Positions 35,539-45,670 of a stretch of 64,000 nt of DNA are shown here, piece after piece. Within the stretch, counting starts at the first letter, position 1. Each line of letters starts with the position of its first letter. Origin of the DNA: Streptomyces subrutilus (GTDB taxonomy: Bacteria > Actinomycetota > Actinomycetes > Streptomycetales > Streptomycetaceae); the NCBI RefSeq assembly GCF_008704535.1, contig NZ_CP023701.1, forward strand, positions 2,418,001 through 2,482,000. Reading direction: 5' to 3'. The position numbers were made by a program, and so were the translations under genes. Below the pieces are notes generated by a model. It saw only the letters and a list, made by a program, of their open reading frames with translations, made no database searches and had not been told where the DNA came from.

Positions 35539-36060
35539 GGCGTTCTGGCGGTCGGCCACCCGCATCTCGAACCAGGTGATCTTGCCGCGCGGCAGCAGGT
35601 CCGCGCCCCAGCGGTCGGAGAGCTTGTCGACGAGGAAGAGGCCGCGGCCGGTGGTGTCCAGGTCGTGCACCGGCATCAGACAGGGCAGTCCGCGCGAGGG
35701 GTCGCGCAGCTCCACCCTGATCCAGCCGCGCCGCCGCAGCATGCGTAAGCCGAAGGAACGGGCCCCGGTGTGCCGGACCGCGTTGCCGACGAGCTCCGAG
35801 ACGAGCAGGACGCTGTGCTCGGCGATCTGCGGCGACAGGCCCCAGAGGCGGACGACCACGTACCGCGTGAGTCGGCGGGCCTCGTGCGCCGACTGCGGCA
35901 GCGAGGGCAGCGTCACTTCGTCGTCAGCCGGATTCCCGTACAACTCCATTGCGCTGAGGCCCTGTTCGTCCTCAAGCGCCGTCGTGAGCCGCACGGCGGA
36001 AGCGCTGCTGCGCTGCCGCGGCTGTTCCACACCCTCCAGGCCCGCCATGCCCCCCATCAT
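35536..36060 (-). CDS. HATPase-domain regulatory protein (anti-sigma-factor-like)
   Basis: A protein of about 174 residues with an RsbW-like ATPase domain. The N box is LLVSELVGNAVRHTGARSFG, and the later part is TTGRGLFLVDKLSDRWGAD with the end RGKITWFEMRVADRQ. The N-terminal ~45 residues (GLEGVEQPRQRSS and following) are outside the ATPase fold. I chose ATG 36058-36060 (MMGGMAGLEG); GTG 36102 and ATG 36048 are alternatives. Unlike the copy at 772-1281 it has no XRE or DUF397 partner nearby. Its partner is unknown. Confidence 0.8.
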   Translation of the reverse strand: MMGGMAGLEGVEQPRQRSSASAVRLTTALEDEQGLSAMELYGNPADDEVTLPSLPQSAHEARRLTRYVVVRLWGLSPQIAEHSVLLVSELVGNAVRHTGARSFGLRMLRRRGWIRVELRDPSRGLPCLMPVHDLDTTGRGLFLVDKLSDRWGADLLPRGKITWFEMRVADRQNA

Positions 36061-36303
36061 GGAGGGCCGAGCCGCCCCTCCGGGCCGTCCCCGGAAAAAC
36101 ACCCCTCAGAATAATGGATTCCACAGGGGTGTCCCGGCATATGCGTCCGGCAAGCGGACGACCGCGGCGGCCGCCCTGACCTGTACCGACGCGGCGCGTG
36201 GCGCGGCCCCCGGCGGACGGATCGTCAGGTCTCCTCAAGGCTGCCTTGGGGCCCGGCCGATCCACCCGCAGGGAGGACGGGCCCGCGGACGGCCGCCACG
36301 GGC

Positions 36304-37071
36304 TCAGAGGAACTTCGCCTTGCCCGGCCCCTCCTCGACGAAGCTGCGCATGCCGCGCTCGCGGTCCTCGGTGGCGAACAGGCCGGCGAACCAGGTGCGC
36401 TCGATGGTCAGACCGGTGTCGATGTCGGCCTCCAGGCCCGCGTCCACGCACTCCTTGGCGGCGCGCAGCGCGAGGGCCGGGCCCTGGGCCAGCTTGGCGG
36501 CCCAGGCGTGCGCCTGTGCGTACACCTCGGCCGCGGGGACGACGCGGTCGACCAGGCCGAGGGTGAGGGCCTCGTCCGCCTTCACCATGCGGCCGGTGAA
36601 GATGAGGTCCTTGGCGCGGGAGGGGCCGATGAGACGGGACAGCCGCTGGGTGCCGCCGGCCCCCGGGATCAGGCCGAGCAGGATCTCGGGCTGGCCGAGC
36701 CGGGCGTTGTCGGCGGCGATCCGGTAGTCGGCGCAGAGCGCCAGCTCGCAACCGCCGCCCAGGGCGTAGCCGGTGACGGCCGCGACGACCGGCTTGGGGA
36801 TGCGGGCCACGGCGGTGAAGGCGTCCTGGAGGCCGCGGGACCGGTCGACCATGGCCGCGTGGTCCATCGTCTGCATCTCCTTGATGTCCGCGCCCGCCGC
36901 GAACACCTTCTCGCCGCCGTAGAGCACGACGGCGCGGACGTCGGCGCGTTCGGCGGCCTCCACCGCGAGCTCGCGCAACCGGTCCTGGGCGGCGATGTCC
37001 AGGGCGTTCATGGGCGGCCGGTCCAGGCGGATGGTGCCGACGCCTTCGGAGACTTCGAGAGAGAGGGTCAT
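36304..37071 (-). CDS. Enoyl-CoA hydratase/isomerase family protein
   Basis: A 255-residue crotonase-fold protein. The CoA-binding and oxyanion-hole signatures are FAAGADIKEMQ and GYALGGGCELALCADYRIA. The catalytic Glu region is LGQPEILLGLIPGAGGTQRL, with both Glu positions of the hydratase type apparently kept in the expected region. It most likely hydrates trans-2-enoyl-CoA in fatty-acid or amino-acid degradation. It appears to stand alone, as its neighbours are on different tasks. Confidence 0.92.
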   Translation of the reverse strand: MTLSLEVSEGVGTIRLDRPPMNALDIAAQDRLRELAVEAAERADVRAVVLYGGEKVFAAGADIKEMQTMDHAAMVDRSRGLQDAFTAVARIPKPVVAAVTGYALGGGCELALCADYRIAADNARLGQPEILLGLIPGAGGTQRLSRLIGPSRAKDLIFTGRMVKADEALTLGLVDRVVPAAEVYAQAHAWAAKLAQGPALALRAAKECVDAGLEADIDTGLTIERTWFAGLFATEDRERGMRSFVEEGPGKAKFL

Positions 37072-37166
37072 ACGGGCCAGGTTAGTGGCGGTTAACGCGA
37101 AGTGACCCGGTGCCGTGGGTCACAGCACCGGGCCACGCCGCTCGCGCGGGCGGGAGGTCTACCGCA

Positions 37167-38405
37167 CTACCTGGTCCACTCCGCCCAGTCCATGTTCCAG
37201 CCGTTGAGGCCGTTGTCCGGGGCGATCTGCTTGTCCTTGGAGTTCTTCACGACCACCACGTCGCCGATCAGCGACTCGTTGAAGAACCAGGCCGCCGGCA
37301 CGTCGCCGTTCCCGCCGCCGCGCACGTCGCGCAGGCCGACGCAGCCGTGGCTGACGTTCTCCGAACCGAAGGTGCCGGAGGAGGCCCAGTAGTTGCCGTG
37401 CACGAAGGTGCCCGAGTTCGACAGCCGCATGGCGTGCGGGACGTCGGCGATGTCGTACTCGCCGCCGAAGCCGACCGTCGCCCCGTTCATCCGGGTGACC
37501 TCGTACTTCTCGCTGATGACCATCTGCCCGTTGTACGTGGTCGTCGACGGGGCGCCCGCGGTGATGGGGAGGTTCTTGAGCACTTGGCCGTCGCGGACCA
37601 CCTGCATCTGCTTGGTGCCCGCGTCGACCGTGGAGACCTGGGAGCGGCCGATGGTGAAGGTGACCGTACGGGTCTGCTTGCCGTAGACGCCCGGGCGGCC
37701 TTCGACCCCGTCCAGGGCGAGCTTCACGGTGACCTTGGTGCCCGGCGCCCAGTAGTTCTCGGGGCGGAAGTCGAGGCGGTCGTTGCCGAACCAGTGGCCC
37801 TCGACCGGCACGGACGGCTCGGCCGTCACCGTGACGGCCTTCTCGACCGCCTCGGGGTTGGTGATGCCGCGGGAGAAGTTGATCGAGACCGGCATGCCCA
37901 CGCCGACGGTCGAGCCGTCCTCGGGCGTGTACTGGCCGATGAAGGTGTTGGCCGGGGTCAGGGTGGTGAAGCTGGTGTCCTTCGCGGACTCGCGGCCGGC
38001 CTCGTCCTTGGCCACCACGTGGACCTTGTACTCGGTCGCGGAGGCGAGGTGGCGGTCCGGCTCCCAGCTCGCGCCGTCGGCCGACGTCCTGCCCTCGACG
38101 GCGTTGCCCTTGGTGTCGGCCACCGTCACCGTGGCGAGCTTGCCGCCGGTGGTGGATATCTTCAGCACACCGCTGGTGGCGACTTCCTTGGCCCCGTCGT
38201 CCGGCTTGACGGACACCACGGCCTTGGACGCCTCGGTGCCCCCCGTGCCCGCCCCGCCGTTCTTGTCGTCGCCCCCGCCGGTCGCCCCGCCACCGCCCGC
38301 GCTGCACGCGGTGGTGAACAGCAGGGCCGCCCCCAGCAGGAGGGCCGGCAGGCCGGTGCGGGCGCGGCCGCGTATCGGCTGCAGGTTCACTCGTGTTCTC
38401 CCCAT
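37167..38405 (-). CDS. L,D-transpeptidase lipoprotein with Ig-like domains (1)
   Basis: A 412-residue envelope enzyme. The lipoprotein signal is PALLLGAALLFTTAC followed by SAGGGG. Two Ig-like domains typical of LdtMt-type enzymes precede the YkuD catalytic domain. That domain contains HAMRLSNSGTFVHGNYW and the active-site [12 protein letters not shown], with Cys as nucleophile. These enzymes form 3-3 crosslinks in peptidoglycan or attach proteins to it. The start ATG 38403-38405 has a GGGGG box just upstream. It is closely related to the gene at 41805-43034: both end in GWNM-W-W. Confidence 0.92.
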   Translation of the reverse strand: MGRTRVNLQPIRGRARTGLPALLLGAALLFTTACSAGGGGATGGGDDKNGGAGTGGTEASKAVVSVKPDDGAKEVATSGVLKISTTGGKLATVTVADTKGNAVEGRTSADGASWEPDRHLASATEYKVHVVAKDEAGRESAKDTSFTTLTPANTFIGQYTPEDGSTVGVGMPVSINFSRGITNPEAVEKAVTVTAEPSVPVEGHWFGNDRLDFRPENYWAPGTKVTVKLALDGVEGRPGVYGKQTRTVTFTIGRSQVSTVDAGTKQMQVVRDGQVLKNLPITAGAPSTTTYNGQMVISEKYEVTRMNGATVGFGGEYDIADVPHAMRLSNSGTFVHGNYWASSGTFGSENVSHGCVGLRDVRGGGNGDVPAAWFFNESLIGDVVVVKNSKDKQIAPDNGLNGWNMDWAEWTR

Positions 38406-38572
38406 GTCCCCCGCGCGCGGACAGTCGCGCACTTGCCGACAGGTAATCACACGGGAGAACCACGAAAAGCCACGGTCTTGTCACCGTTCCGTCCCAACGG
38501 CCGGCCCCGCCCGGAGCCGTGCCGGACGGGCGCCGCACGGCCCGCGGGGGCGGGCCGGCCAGCGGGGCGCGG

Positions 38573-39385
38573 TCAGTCCTCGGTGCCCGGCTTGGTGCCC
38601 CAGACGTAGACGGCGTCGCCCTCGTCGAGCAGGTCCCACAGCCGGGCGGCGTCCGGGACGGAGAGGTTGACGCAGCCGGCCGAGCCGCCGTGGGCGTACA
38701 GGTCGCCGGGGCGGCCGTGCAGGGCCTGGCCGCCGTCGAAGAACTGGGCGTAGGGCATGGGGGCGTCGTCGTAGAGCGTCGACTTGTGGTCGATGCTGCG
38801 CCAGTACACCTCGTGCCAGCCGGGGCGGGTCTCCTGGTCGTCGCGTCCGGTGCGGATCGGCACGGGGTCGAAGACGACGCGCTTGCCGCTCTGCACCCAC
38901 AGCAGTTGGCGTGCCATGTCCACGCAGGTGACGCGGTGGGCGCGGACCGGGCAGCCGCCGGCGGCGTTGGGGGCGGGGCGGGCCGCGACGGCGACCATCG
39001 TGCGGTAGGTGGCCAGTCCGGCGTAGCCGTCGGCCGGCTCGATCCGGTTGCCGCGCTGGAACTCCCGGACGGCCGCGCAGTCGGCGGGGCTCTGCACCCC
39101 GTCGACCGGCCGCCGCAGGTGGGCCTCCAGCTCGCGCTGGTACGGGCCGGTCCCGGCGGTGCAGGCCGCCGCGGGCGCCACCGGCGCGGCGGCCGCGGCC
39201 GGGCCCGCGGGGACGGCGAGGACGGCGAGGACGGCGGCCGCGGCCAGCGCGAGCAGCCCGCTCGGCGCGGAGGCCGGGCGGGGGCCCCGGGTGGTGCGGG
39301 CGCCGGAGGGGCGCGCGGGCGATGGGGGCCGCGCGGGTCCCGGGTCCGTCGGGGCTATCGCGCCTGCCAGGTCGGCTGTGCTCAT
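38573..39385 (-). CDS. Secreted L,D-transpeptidase with peptidoglycan-binding region (2)
   Basis: A 270-residue exported protein. It begins with a long Pro/Ala-rich cytoplasmic leader and a hydrophobic segment LLALAAAAVLAVLAVPAGPA. A peptidoglycan-binding-like segment follows (YQRELEAHLRRPVDGVQSP to VREFQRGNRIEP). The C-terminal YkuD domain has LYAHGGSAGCVNLSVPDA, with the nucleophilic Cys in AGCVNLS. It is of a different subfamily from the two lipoprotein Ldts on either side. The start ATG 39383-39385 follows GAGGAGG. Confidence 0.88.
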   Translation of the reverse strand: MSTADLAGAIAPTDPGPARPPSPARPSGARTTRGPRPASAPSGLLALAAAAVLAVLAVPAGPAAAAAPVAPAAACTAGTGPYQRELEAHLRRPVDGVQSPADCAAVREFQRGNRIEPADGYAGLATYRTMVAVAARPAPNAAGGCPVRAHRVTCVDMARQLLWVQSGKRVVFDPVPIRTGRDDQETRPGWHEVYWRSIDHKSTLYDDAPMPYAQFFDGGQALHGRPGDLYAHGGSAGCVNLSVPDAARLWDLLDEGDAVYVWGTKPGTED

Positions 39386-39458
39386 ACGGGCCTCCTCGCG
39401 CCCGCCGGCCGGGCCGCTGGACCCAGCCAACCCGACCGGGGCCGCGGCGGCCCGCGCG

Positions 39459-39499
39459 GATGCGCCGCCGGGGTGAGGAGGTCACCCCGGCGGCGCATC
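39459..39499 (-). terminator. Very strong hairpin after the SpaA-repeat gene
   Basis: An 18-bp perfect stem (39459-39476 with 39482-39499) closes a GGAGG loop, with GCGCCGCCGGGGTGA as the inner left arm. It lies 19 bp after the stop of the gene at 39518-41659, so that gene is probably transcribed apart from the Ldt gene downstream. Confidence 0.85.
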
Positions 39500-39517
39500 G
39501 CGGCCGTACGGGAGGGG

Positions 39518-41659
39518 TCAGGCCCGGGGGCCGTTCTCCGGCTCGCCGTGCTTGCCCTTGCCCTTGCCGTGGTCGTCGCGCCGGTTCTGGAGGGTGACCA
39601 CGAGCCGGCCGCCCGGGGTCTGCCCGTCCAGCCGCAGCGGGCCGGTCACCCGGTCGCGCGGCAGGACGTACCCCTCGGGGACGTCCGTCTCCAGCAGGTA
39701 GTACGCGCCCTCGGGCAGCCCGGTGAAGTCGCAGACGCCGGCGCCGTCGGTGGCGCAGCCCGGCTTGGCCAGCCGGTCGGGGTTGATGCCCCGGGTCTGC
39801 AGGCCCGCGGTGCCGTTGGTCTCCTTCCACACCTCGAAGACGGCGCCGCGCAGCGGCCGCTTGGTCTTGGCGTCCTTCTTCAGCACCCGGATCGAGCCCT
39901 CGAAGGCCGGCGGGGTCCTGCGGTTCACGAGGCTGATGGTCAGGCCGTTCGCGACCGCGCCGTCGTCGACCACGAACGGGGTGACCGGGTCGGCCGGCAG
40001 GTCGTACCCGGCGGGCACGGCCGTCTCCCGCCAGTAGTAGGTCTCCCCGGACGGCAGCTCGACGGTGCAGGTGCCGGCGGCGTCGGTCACGCAGGTGCCG
40101 GCGCGGCGCTCGTCCGGGTCGCCGCCGGTCGTCTGCAGGCCGGTGCGGCCGTTGGTCTCGCGCCACAGCTCGAAGGTGGCCCCGGCGAGCGGGGCGCCGG
40201 TCCCGGCGTCGGTCTTGCGCAGGACGACTTCGGCGCCGGGGACGGGGATGCGCTGGTTGTCGGCCTGGACGCGGACCCCGGCCGCGGCGTTCTCGGCCGT
40301 CAGGGTCAGCTGGTGGACCGGGTCGGCGGGCAGCGCGTAGCCGTCGGGGGCGGCCGTCTCGCGCCAGTAGTAGGTGCCGAGTTCGGCCCGCTGCTCGCAG
40401 ACGCCGTTCTGCGGGGTGGTGCAGTCGGCGACCTTGGTGTCCGGGGTCGGGCCGCCGGTCTGCAGCCCCGCGGTGCCGTTGGACTCCTTCCACAGCTCGA
40501 AGACGGCGCCCGGCAGCGCCGCGCCCGTCTCGTCGCGCTTGAGCACCGAGACCAGGCCCGTGGTCACGGGCGGGGCGCCGCAGGTGGGGAGGTCGCCGTT
40601 GAAGGGGTAGGCGTGGAACTCCTGCCCGCCCCCGAGCCCGGGCTGCCCGGTGTGGGTGACGGAGCCAGTGGTGAAGAAGCGGCCGTTGATCCCGGGCAGC
40701 CGGACGTTGGTCTGCGAGCTCTGCTCGCCCATCAGGAAGCTGCCCTGGAACTGGCCGGTGCCGTTCAGGTTGACCGTCGTGGCGTCCGGGAAGTTCCACA
40801 GGAGCCGGTCGCGGTAGGCGTTGAGCGGGTCGTCGTCGCTGATGCCGCCGCTGTAGGTGTTGATCGTGCGGTCGGCGCCGAGGACGTTGACCAGGATCGT
40901 CGCGCCGGCCGGGATCTGCTCGAAGGTGACGCCCTGCTGGGCGCCGCGGGCGCCGACCAGGTCGGCGTCGACGTTGAAGACCTGGAGCGCGGAGGTGTTG
41001 TCGCCGCGGAAGACCGTCGCGAAGCCGCTGTTGGTGACGGTGCCGGTGGCCGTGCGGGGCTGTCCGTCGACGCGGGCGTAGCACTCGCTGGCCGCGCTGA
41101 GCTGGTCGCGCAGGCCGGCGTACGGGGCGACGGCGGCGGGGTCCTGGCGCAGGGTGCCGGTCACGGTGCCCGTGACGGTGCCGGCGTGGCGGACCACGCC
41201 CGTGTCGGCGATGAGGCGCTCGCCGGCCGCGACGGTGATGTTCCCGCCGGTGGTGAGGAAGTCCGCGCCGGCGGCCGGCGGCACCAGGGAGCCGGCGCCC
41301 ACGACGCCCACGTTGTAGCGGCTGTCGCCGCCGGTCGCCTTGTCCTGGTCGAAGGAGCCGAGGACGACGAGGCGCCCCTCGGCCTCGGAGGCGCGCTCGC
41401 GGACCCGGAAGTCGCCGCCGACGAAGATGTTGATGCCGTTGTCCCGGCCCTTGGGGATGCCGTCGCTGCCGATGGGCGGGTACGGGTCGGGGCAGACGGC
41501 CGGGGGCGCGGGCACGCACGGGCCGAGCCCGCCCGGCAGCAGCGCCCTCGGGGCCGCCGCGGGCCGGCCGGCGCCGGGCCCCGCCGCGAGGGCCGTGGGC
41601 GCGGAGGCCGCGAGTACGGCTCCGATCGCCACCCCGAGGGTCCAATTCCTTGCTGACAT
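39518..41659 (-). CDS. Secreted choice-of-anchor-A protein with three SpaA/Cna-B repeats
   Basis: A 713-residue exported protein with signal [20 protein letters not shown]. Residues ~60-370 form a choice-of-anchor-A (CAA) domain: [45 protein letters not shown] and [14 protein letters not shown]. Three SpaA prealbumin-like repeats follow. Each has a lysine near its start ([60 protein letters not shown]) and an Asn or Glu in the ET-P-GY and VNRR positions, suiting internal isopeptide bonds. The C-terminus is basic ([12 protein letters not shown]) and has no LPXTG or membrane segment, so it is not a usual sortase substrate. It lies among three L,D-transpeptidase genes. Confidence 0.87.
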   Translation of the reverse strand: MSARNWTLGVAIGAVLAASAPTALAAGPGAGRPAAAPRALLPGGLGPCVPAPPAVCPDPYPPIGSDGIPKGRDNGINIFVGGDFRVRERASEAEGRLVVLGSFDQDKATGGDSRYNVGVVGAGSLVPPAAGADFLTTGGNITVAAGERLIADTGVVRHAGTVTGTVTGTLRQDPAAVAPYAGLRDQLSAASECYARVDGQPRTATGTVTNSGFATVFRGDNTSALQVFNVDADLVGARGAQQGVTFEQIPAGATILVNVLGADRTINTYSGGISDDDPLNAYRDRLLWNFPDATTVNLNGTGQFQGSFLMGEQSSQTNVRLPGINGRFFTTGSVTHTGQPGLGGGQEFHAYPFNGDLPTCGAPPVTTGLVSVLKRDETGAALPGAVFELWKESNGTAGLQTGGPTPDTKVADCTTPQNGVCEQRAELGTYYWRETAAPDGYALPADPVHQLTLTAENAAAGVRVQADNQRIPVPGAEVVLRKTDAGTGAPLAGATFELWRETNGRTGLQTTGGDPDERRAGTCVTDAAGTCTVELPSGETYYWRETAVPAGYDLPADPVTPFVVDDGAVANGLTISLVNRRTPPAFEGSIRVLKKDAKTKRPLRGAVFEVWKETNGTAGLQTRGINPDRLAKPGCATDGAGVCDFTGLPEGAYYLLETDVPEGYVLPRDRVTGPLRLDGQTPGGRLVVTLQNRRDDHGKGKGKHGEPENGPRA

Positions 41660-41804
41660 GACGCTCCGTCCGTTGCCTGCGACCCGACCTGGCCTGATGT
41701 GCCCTGTCAGGCTGGCGGCAGGAACGGGCCGGGCGGCGGCAGGACACTCGACGGCTACGGCATTGCGATCACACGAATCACCCGGATGTACGTACGAGGG
41801 CGGT

Positions 41805-43034
41805 TCAGATCAGGGCGGAGCCGGCCACCCAGTCCGCCCAGGACATGTTCCAGCCGCCCAGCCCGTTGTTGGCGGCCACGACCTTGTCCTGCGAGTTCAC
41901 GACCTCGATCACGTCGCCGACCAGGGTCCGGTCGAAGAACCAGCCGGCCGGGGTGTCCGAGCCGCCGCCCTTGTCGTCGCGCAGGCCGACGCAGCCGTGG
42001 CTCATGTTGGAGGAGCCGAAGGTGTCCGGGCTGAGCCAGTAGTTCCCGTGCAGGAAGGTCCCGGTGTTGGTCAGCCGCATGGCGTGCGGGACGTCGGGGA
42101 TGTCGTACTCGCCGCCGAACCCGACGGTCTGGCCGTTCATGCGGGTGACGTCGAACATCTCGATCACCACCATCTTGCCGTTGTAGGTGGTCGTCTTGGG
42201 GGCGCCCGCGCTGATGGGCACCGTGGACAGCAGCCTGCCGTCCCGGCGGACCTCCATGGTGTGGGCGGCGGCGTCGACGGTGGAGATCTGGGAGCGGCCG
42301 ACGGTGAAGGTGACGGTCTTGTCCTGGATGCCGTACGAGCCGTCGGCGCCCTCGACGTCGCGCAGGCTCAGTTTCACGGTGACCTCGGTGCCGGCCTTCC
42401 AGTACTCCTTGGGCCGGAAGTCGAGCCGTTCGTCGCCGAACCAGTGGCCCACGACCTGCACGGGCGGCACGGAGGTGACGGAGACGGCCCGCTCCACCTC
42501 CGAGCGGTGCTCGATGGGGCGGTTGAAGTTGAGGGAGACGATCATCCCGGTGCCCACGGTGGAGCGGTTCTCGGGTTTGAAGTAGCCGATGAAGCGCTCC
42601 TCGGGGACGTAGGTGGTGAAGGTGGTGTGCCGGGCCTGGCGCCGGTTGTGGCCGTCGAGGGCGACGGCGTCCACCGTGTACTTGGCCGCGAGCGCGAGCC
42701 GGCCGCCCGCCGGGTCGGGGCTCCAGCTCAGGCCGTCGGGCGCGATGGAGCCCGGCACCTTCTCCTCCTGGGCGTCCTCCACCTTGGTGACCACGACCCG
42801 TTCCAGCCGGCCCTCGGGGACGGTGACCGTCAGCCGGCCGTCCGCCTGCACCCCCTTGGCCTTGTCCTCGGGGGTGATCCGGATGGCCTCGTCCGGCGTG
42901 CGCGGTTTGCCGGGCAGCTGGATCTCGACCGGGGACCGGCCGTCGCGGGTGCATCCGGCGAGTCCGCCCAGCAGGACCGCCCACGCCGCCACGGCGGCCA
43001 GGCCCGCCGTCGCCCGCCTCGTCAGAAGTGTCAC
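41805..43034 (-). CDS. L,D-transpeptidase lipoprotein with Ig-like domains (3)
   Basis: A 409-residue LdtMt-type lipoprotein. The start is GTG 43032-43034 directly after GGAGGGAAC; the longer upstream frame has no suitable start. The lipobox is LLGGLAGC. Ig-like domains are followed by the YkuD domain with [17 protein letters not shown] and the active-site [14 protein letters not shown]. Near-identical motifs to the gene at 37167-38405 show a duplication. It is the first gene of the minus-strand envelope group and divergent from glgX. Confidence 0.92.
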   Translation of the reverse strand: MTLLTRRATAGLAAVAAWAVLLGGLAGCTRDGRSPVEIQLPGKPRTPDEAIRITPEDKAKGVQADGRLTVTVPEGRLERVVVTKVEDAQEEKVPGSIAPDGLSWSPDPAGGRLALAAKYTVDAVALDGHNRRQARHTTFTTYVPEERFIGYFKPENRSTVGTGMIVSLNFNRPIEHRSEVERAVSVTSVPPVQVVGHWFGDERLDFRPKEYWKAGTEVTVKLSLRDVEGADGSYGIQDKTVTFTVGRSQISTVDAAAHTMEVRRDGRLLSTVPISAGAPKTTTYNGKMVVIEMFDVTRMNGQTVGFGGEYDIPDVPHAMRLTNTGTFLHGNYWLSPDTFGSSNMSHGCVGLRDDKGGGSDTPAGWFFDRTLVGDVIEVVNSQDKVVAANNGLGGWNMSWADWVAGSALI

Positions 43035-43207
43035 GTTCCCTCCAACGACGTGGCCCGTCCGGGGAAACGTGAGGGCGCTCGACGTTCCGGGCAGAACTGT
43101 CCGGGCAGAACAGTGGGAAGGACCAGACGGGGGCGGGCCCGGGCCGGGACGCCGGGGCCGCACTCTCCCCCACCCCCGCCGGTACCCAGGAGCCGTGGAG
43201 GCGGTCA

Positions 43208-45592
43208 GTGTCGAGCGCAGCCGAGCAAGAGGCGGTGGAAGCCGTCGGCGACACCGGGAACGGCACGGGCGCGGTACGGGGCGGTCCGGCCGCGCCCGCA
43301 CCGCCCCCCGACGTACGCGGCGACGGCCAGGGCGACGGGCACGGCGGCGGGCGGGGCGGCCCGCACGGCAACGGCCACGCCAACGGACTGCCGGCCGGGC
43401 AGCAGCCCCGGGCCCTGGCCGCGGCCAGGGCGTCGGCCCGGCCCGGGCCGCCGGTGTGGCCCGGGTCCGAGCATCCCCTCGGGGCCCGGTTCCACATCGG
43501 GCCGGACGGGACGGCGGGCACCAACTTCGCCGTGTGGGCGCAGGGCGCGGAGGCGGTGGAGGTCTGCCTGTTCGACGCGGGCGGCGCCGAGACCCGCTGC
43601 ACCCTGACCGAGCTCACCCACGAGATCTGGCACGGCTTCGTGCCGGGCGTGCGGCCCGGGCAGCGGTACGGGCTGCGGGTGCACGGCCGCTGGGACCCGT
43701 GGACGGGCGCCCGGCACAATCCGGCGAAGCTGCTGCTGGACCCGTACGCGCGGGCCGTGGACGGCGACTTCACGCTGCCGCCGGAGGTGTACGGGCACGT
43801 ACGGGACTGGCCGCAGCAGTACATCGCCGACACCGTGCGCGACGACCGGGACTCGGCGCCGTACGTCCCGAAGGGGGTGGTCGTCCACGACGACGACGAC
43901 TGGGCGGACGACGTGCGGCCGAAGACGCCCTGGGCCGACTCGGTCCTCTACGAGCTGCACGTGCGCGGCTTCACCATGCGCCACCCGGGCATTCCCGAGG
44001 AGCTGCGCGGCACCTACGCGGGGCTGGGCCATCCGGCGGCCGTCGAGCACCTGAAGGGGCTGGGGGTGACGGCGGTCGAGCTGCTGCCGGTGCACCAGTT
44101 CGCGCACGAGGACCACCTGCTGCGGCGCGGGCTGCGCAACTACTGGGGCTACAACTCCGTCGGCTACTTCGCCCCGCACGCGGGGTACTCGTCGAGCGGT
44201 ACGGCCGGGCAGCAGGTCGGCGAGTTCAAGCGGATGGTGAAGGCCCTGCACGCGGCGGGGATCGAGGTCATCCTCGACGTGGTCTACAACCACACGGCGG
44301 AGGCCGGCGAGCTGGGCCCGACGCTGTCGCTGCGCGGCATCGACAACCGGGGCTACTACCGGCTCCAGTCCGACCAGCGCCGCTACGCCGACTACACGGG
44401 CTGCGGGAACACCCTGCACGCCGGGCGCCCGGCCGTGCTGCGGCTGATCACGGACTCGCTGCGCTACTGGGTGACGGAGATGGGGGTGGACGGCTTCCGC
44501 TTCGACCTGGCGGCGGCGCTGGCCCGCTCCCTGCACGACGTGGACATGCTGTCCCCGTTCCTCGCGGTGATCGCCCAGGATCCGGTGCTGCGGCGGGTCA
44601 AGCTGATCGCCGAGCCCTGGGACGTGGGCTCGGGCGGCTACCAGGTGGGGGCGTTCCCGCCGCTGTGGACGGAGTGGAACGACCGCTACCGGGACGCCGT
44701 ACGGGACTTCTGGCGCGGGGCCCTGCCCGATGTGCGGGACCTGGGCTACCGGCTGTCGGGGTCGAGCGACCTGTACGCGTGGGGCGGCCGGCGGCCGTAC
44801 GCCTCGGTGAACTTCGTGACCGCGCACGACGGCTTCACCCTGCGGGACCTGGTCACCTACGAGCGCAAGCACAACGACGCGAACGGGGAGGAGGGCCGGG
44901 ACGGGACCCATGACAACCGGTCGTGGAACTGCGGGGCCGAGGGCGAGAGCGACGACGCGCGGATCGGCGCGCTCCGCCGGCGGCAGCTGCGCAACCTGCT
45001 GACGACCCTGCTGCTGTCGACGGGGGTGCCGATGCTCGTCGCGGGCGACGAGTTCGGGCGGACCCAGGGCGGCAACAACAACGCGTACTGCCAGGACAAC
45101 GAGACGGGCTGGGTGGACTGGTCGCTGCCGGCCGAGCCCGCCTGGCAGCAGCTGCTCGCCCTGACCCGGCGGCTGATCGCGCTGCGGCACGCGCACCCGG
45201 TGCTGCGCCGGCGGGCGTTCTTCTCGGGGCGGCCGCAGGGCGCCGACGGGCTGCGCGACCTGGCCTGGTTCACCCCGGCGGGGGCGGAGATGACGGAGCG
45301 GGACTGGTACGCGCCGGCCGCCGCGCTCGGCATGTACCTCTCGGGGCGCGACATCCCCGGCCGGGACGAGCGGGGCCGGCAGGTGACCGACGACAGCTTC
45401 CTGATGCTGCTGCACGCCGGGGACCGGCCGGCGCGGTGGGTGCTGCCGGGGGCGCCGTGGGCCGAGCGCTACGAGCTGGTGCTGGACACCTCGCTGGAGG
45501 AGCAGACCGCTCCCCCGGCCACCGCGCACCGGGGCGGGGAGGCGCTGACGGTGCCGGCCCGGTCGGTCCTGCTGCTGCGGGTGGTGGGCTGA
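43208..45592 (+). CDS. glgX: Glycogen debranching enzyme, GlgX type
   Basis: A 794-residue alpha-1,6-glucosidase of family GH13 that trims phosphorylase-limit branches of glycogen. The order is an N-terminal CBM48 (GTNFAVWAQGAEAVEVCLF), then the catalytic barrel. Catalytic residues lie in GVDGFRFDLAAAL (nucleophile Asp), KLIAEPWDVG (acid/base Glu) and NFVTAHDGFTL (stabilising Asp). The N-terminal ~75 residues are a low-complexity Gly/His/Pro/Asp stretch (DGQGDGHGGGRGGPHGNGHA) not typical of the family. The GTG start at 43208 is preceded by GGAGGCGG. Confidence 0.94.
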   Translation: MSSAAEQEAVEAVGDTGNGTGAVRGGPAAPAPPPDVRGDGQGDGHGGGRGGPHGNGHANGLPAGQQPRALAAARASARPGPPVWPGSEHPLGARFHIGPDGTAGTNFAVWAQGAEAVEVCLFDAGGAETRCTLTELTHEIWHGFVPGVRPGQRYGLRVHGRWDPWTGARHNPAKLLLDPYARAVDGDFTLPPEVYGHVRDWPQQYIADTVRDDRDSAPYVPKGVVVHDDDDWADDVRPKTPWADSVLYELHVRGFTMRHPGIPEELRGTYAGLGHPAAVEHLKGLGVTAVELLPVHQFAHEDHLLRRGLRNYWGYNSVGYFAPHAGYSSSGTAGQQVGEFKRMVKALHAAGIEVILDVVYNHTAEAGELGPTLSLRGIDNRGYYRLQSDQRRYADYTGCGNTLHAGRPAVLRLITDSLRYWVTEMGVDGFRFDLAAALARSLHDVDMLSPFLAVIAQDPVLRRVKLIAEPWDVGSGGYQVGAFPPLWTEWNDRYRDAVRDFWRGALPDVRDLGYRLSGSSDLYAWGGRRPYASVNFVTAHDGFTLRDLVTYERKHNDANGEEGRDGTHDNRSWNCGAEGESDDARIGALRRRQLRNLLTTLLLSTGVPMLVAGDEFGRTQGGNNNAYCQDNETGWVDWSLPAEPAWQQLLALTRRLIALRHAHPVLRRRAFFSGRPQGADGLRDLAWFTPAGAEMTERDWYAPAAALGMYLSGRDIPGRDERGRQVTDDSFLMLLHAGDRPARWVLPGAPWAERYELVLDTSLEEQTAPPATAHRGGEALTVPARSVLLLRVVG

Positions 45593-45670
45593 CGGCGCGG
45601 GATCCGGGCGGTCCGGTGCGCCCGGGGCGGGGGGGTTCCGGGCCGGCCCCTGCGATGATGTGGCCGTCGT

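Noticed and set aside
35496..35580. Short plus-strand ORF beginning ATGAAGCCCCC
   Set aside because: The ATG lies in a terminator hairpin, and the frame ends quickly inside the antisense of the HATPase gene.
39518..39600. Sortase sorting signal at the end of the SpaA-repeat protein
   Set aside because: No LPXTG-type motif, no C-terminal hydrophobic helix; only a short basic tail is present.
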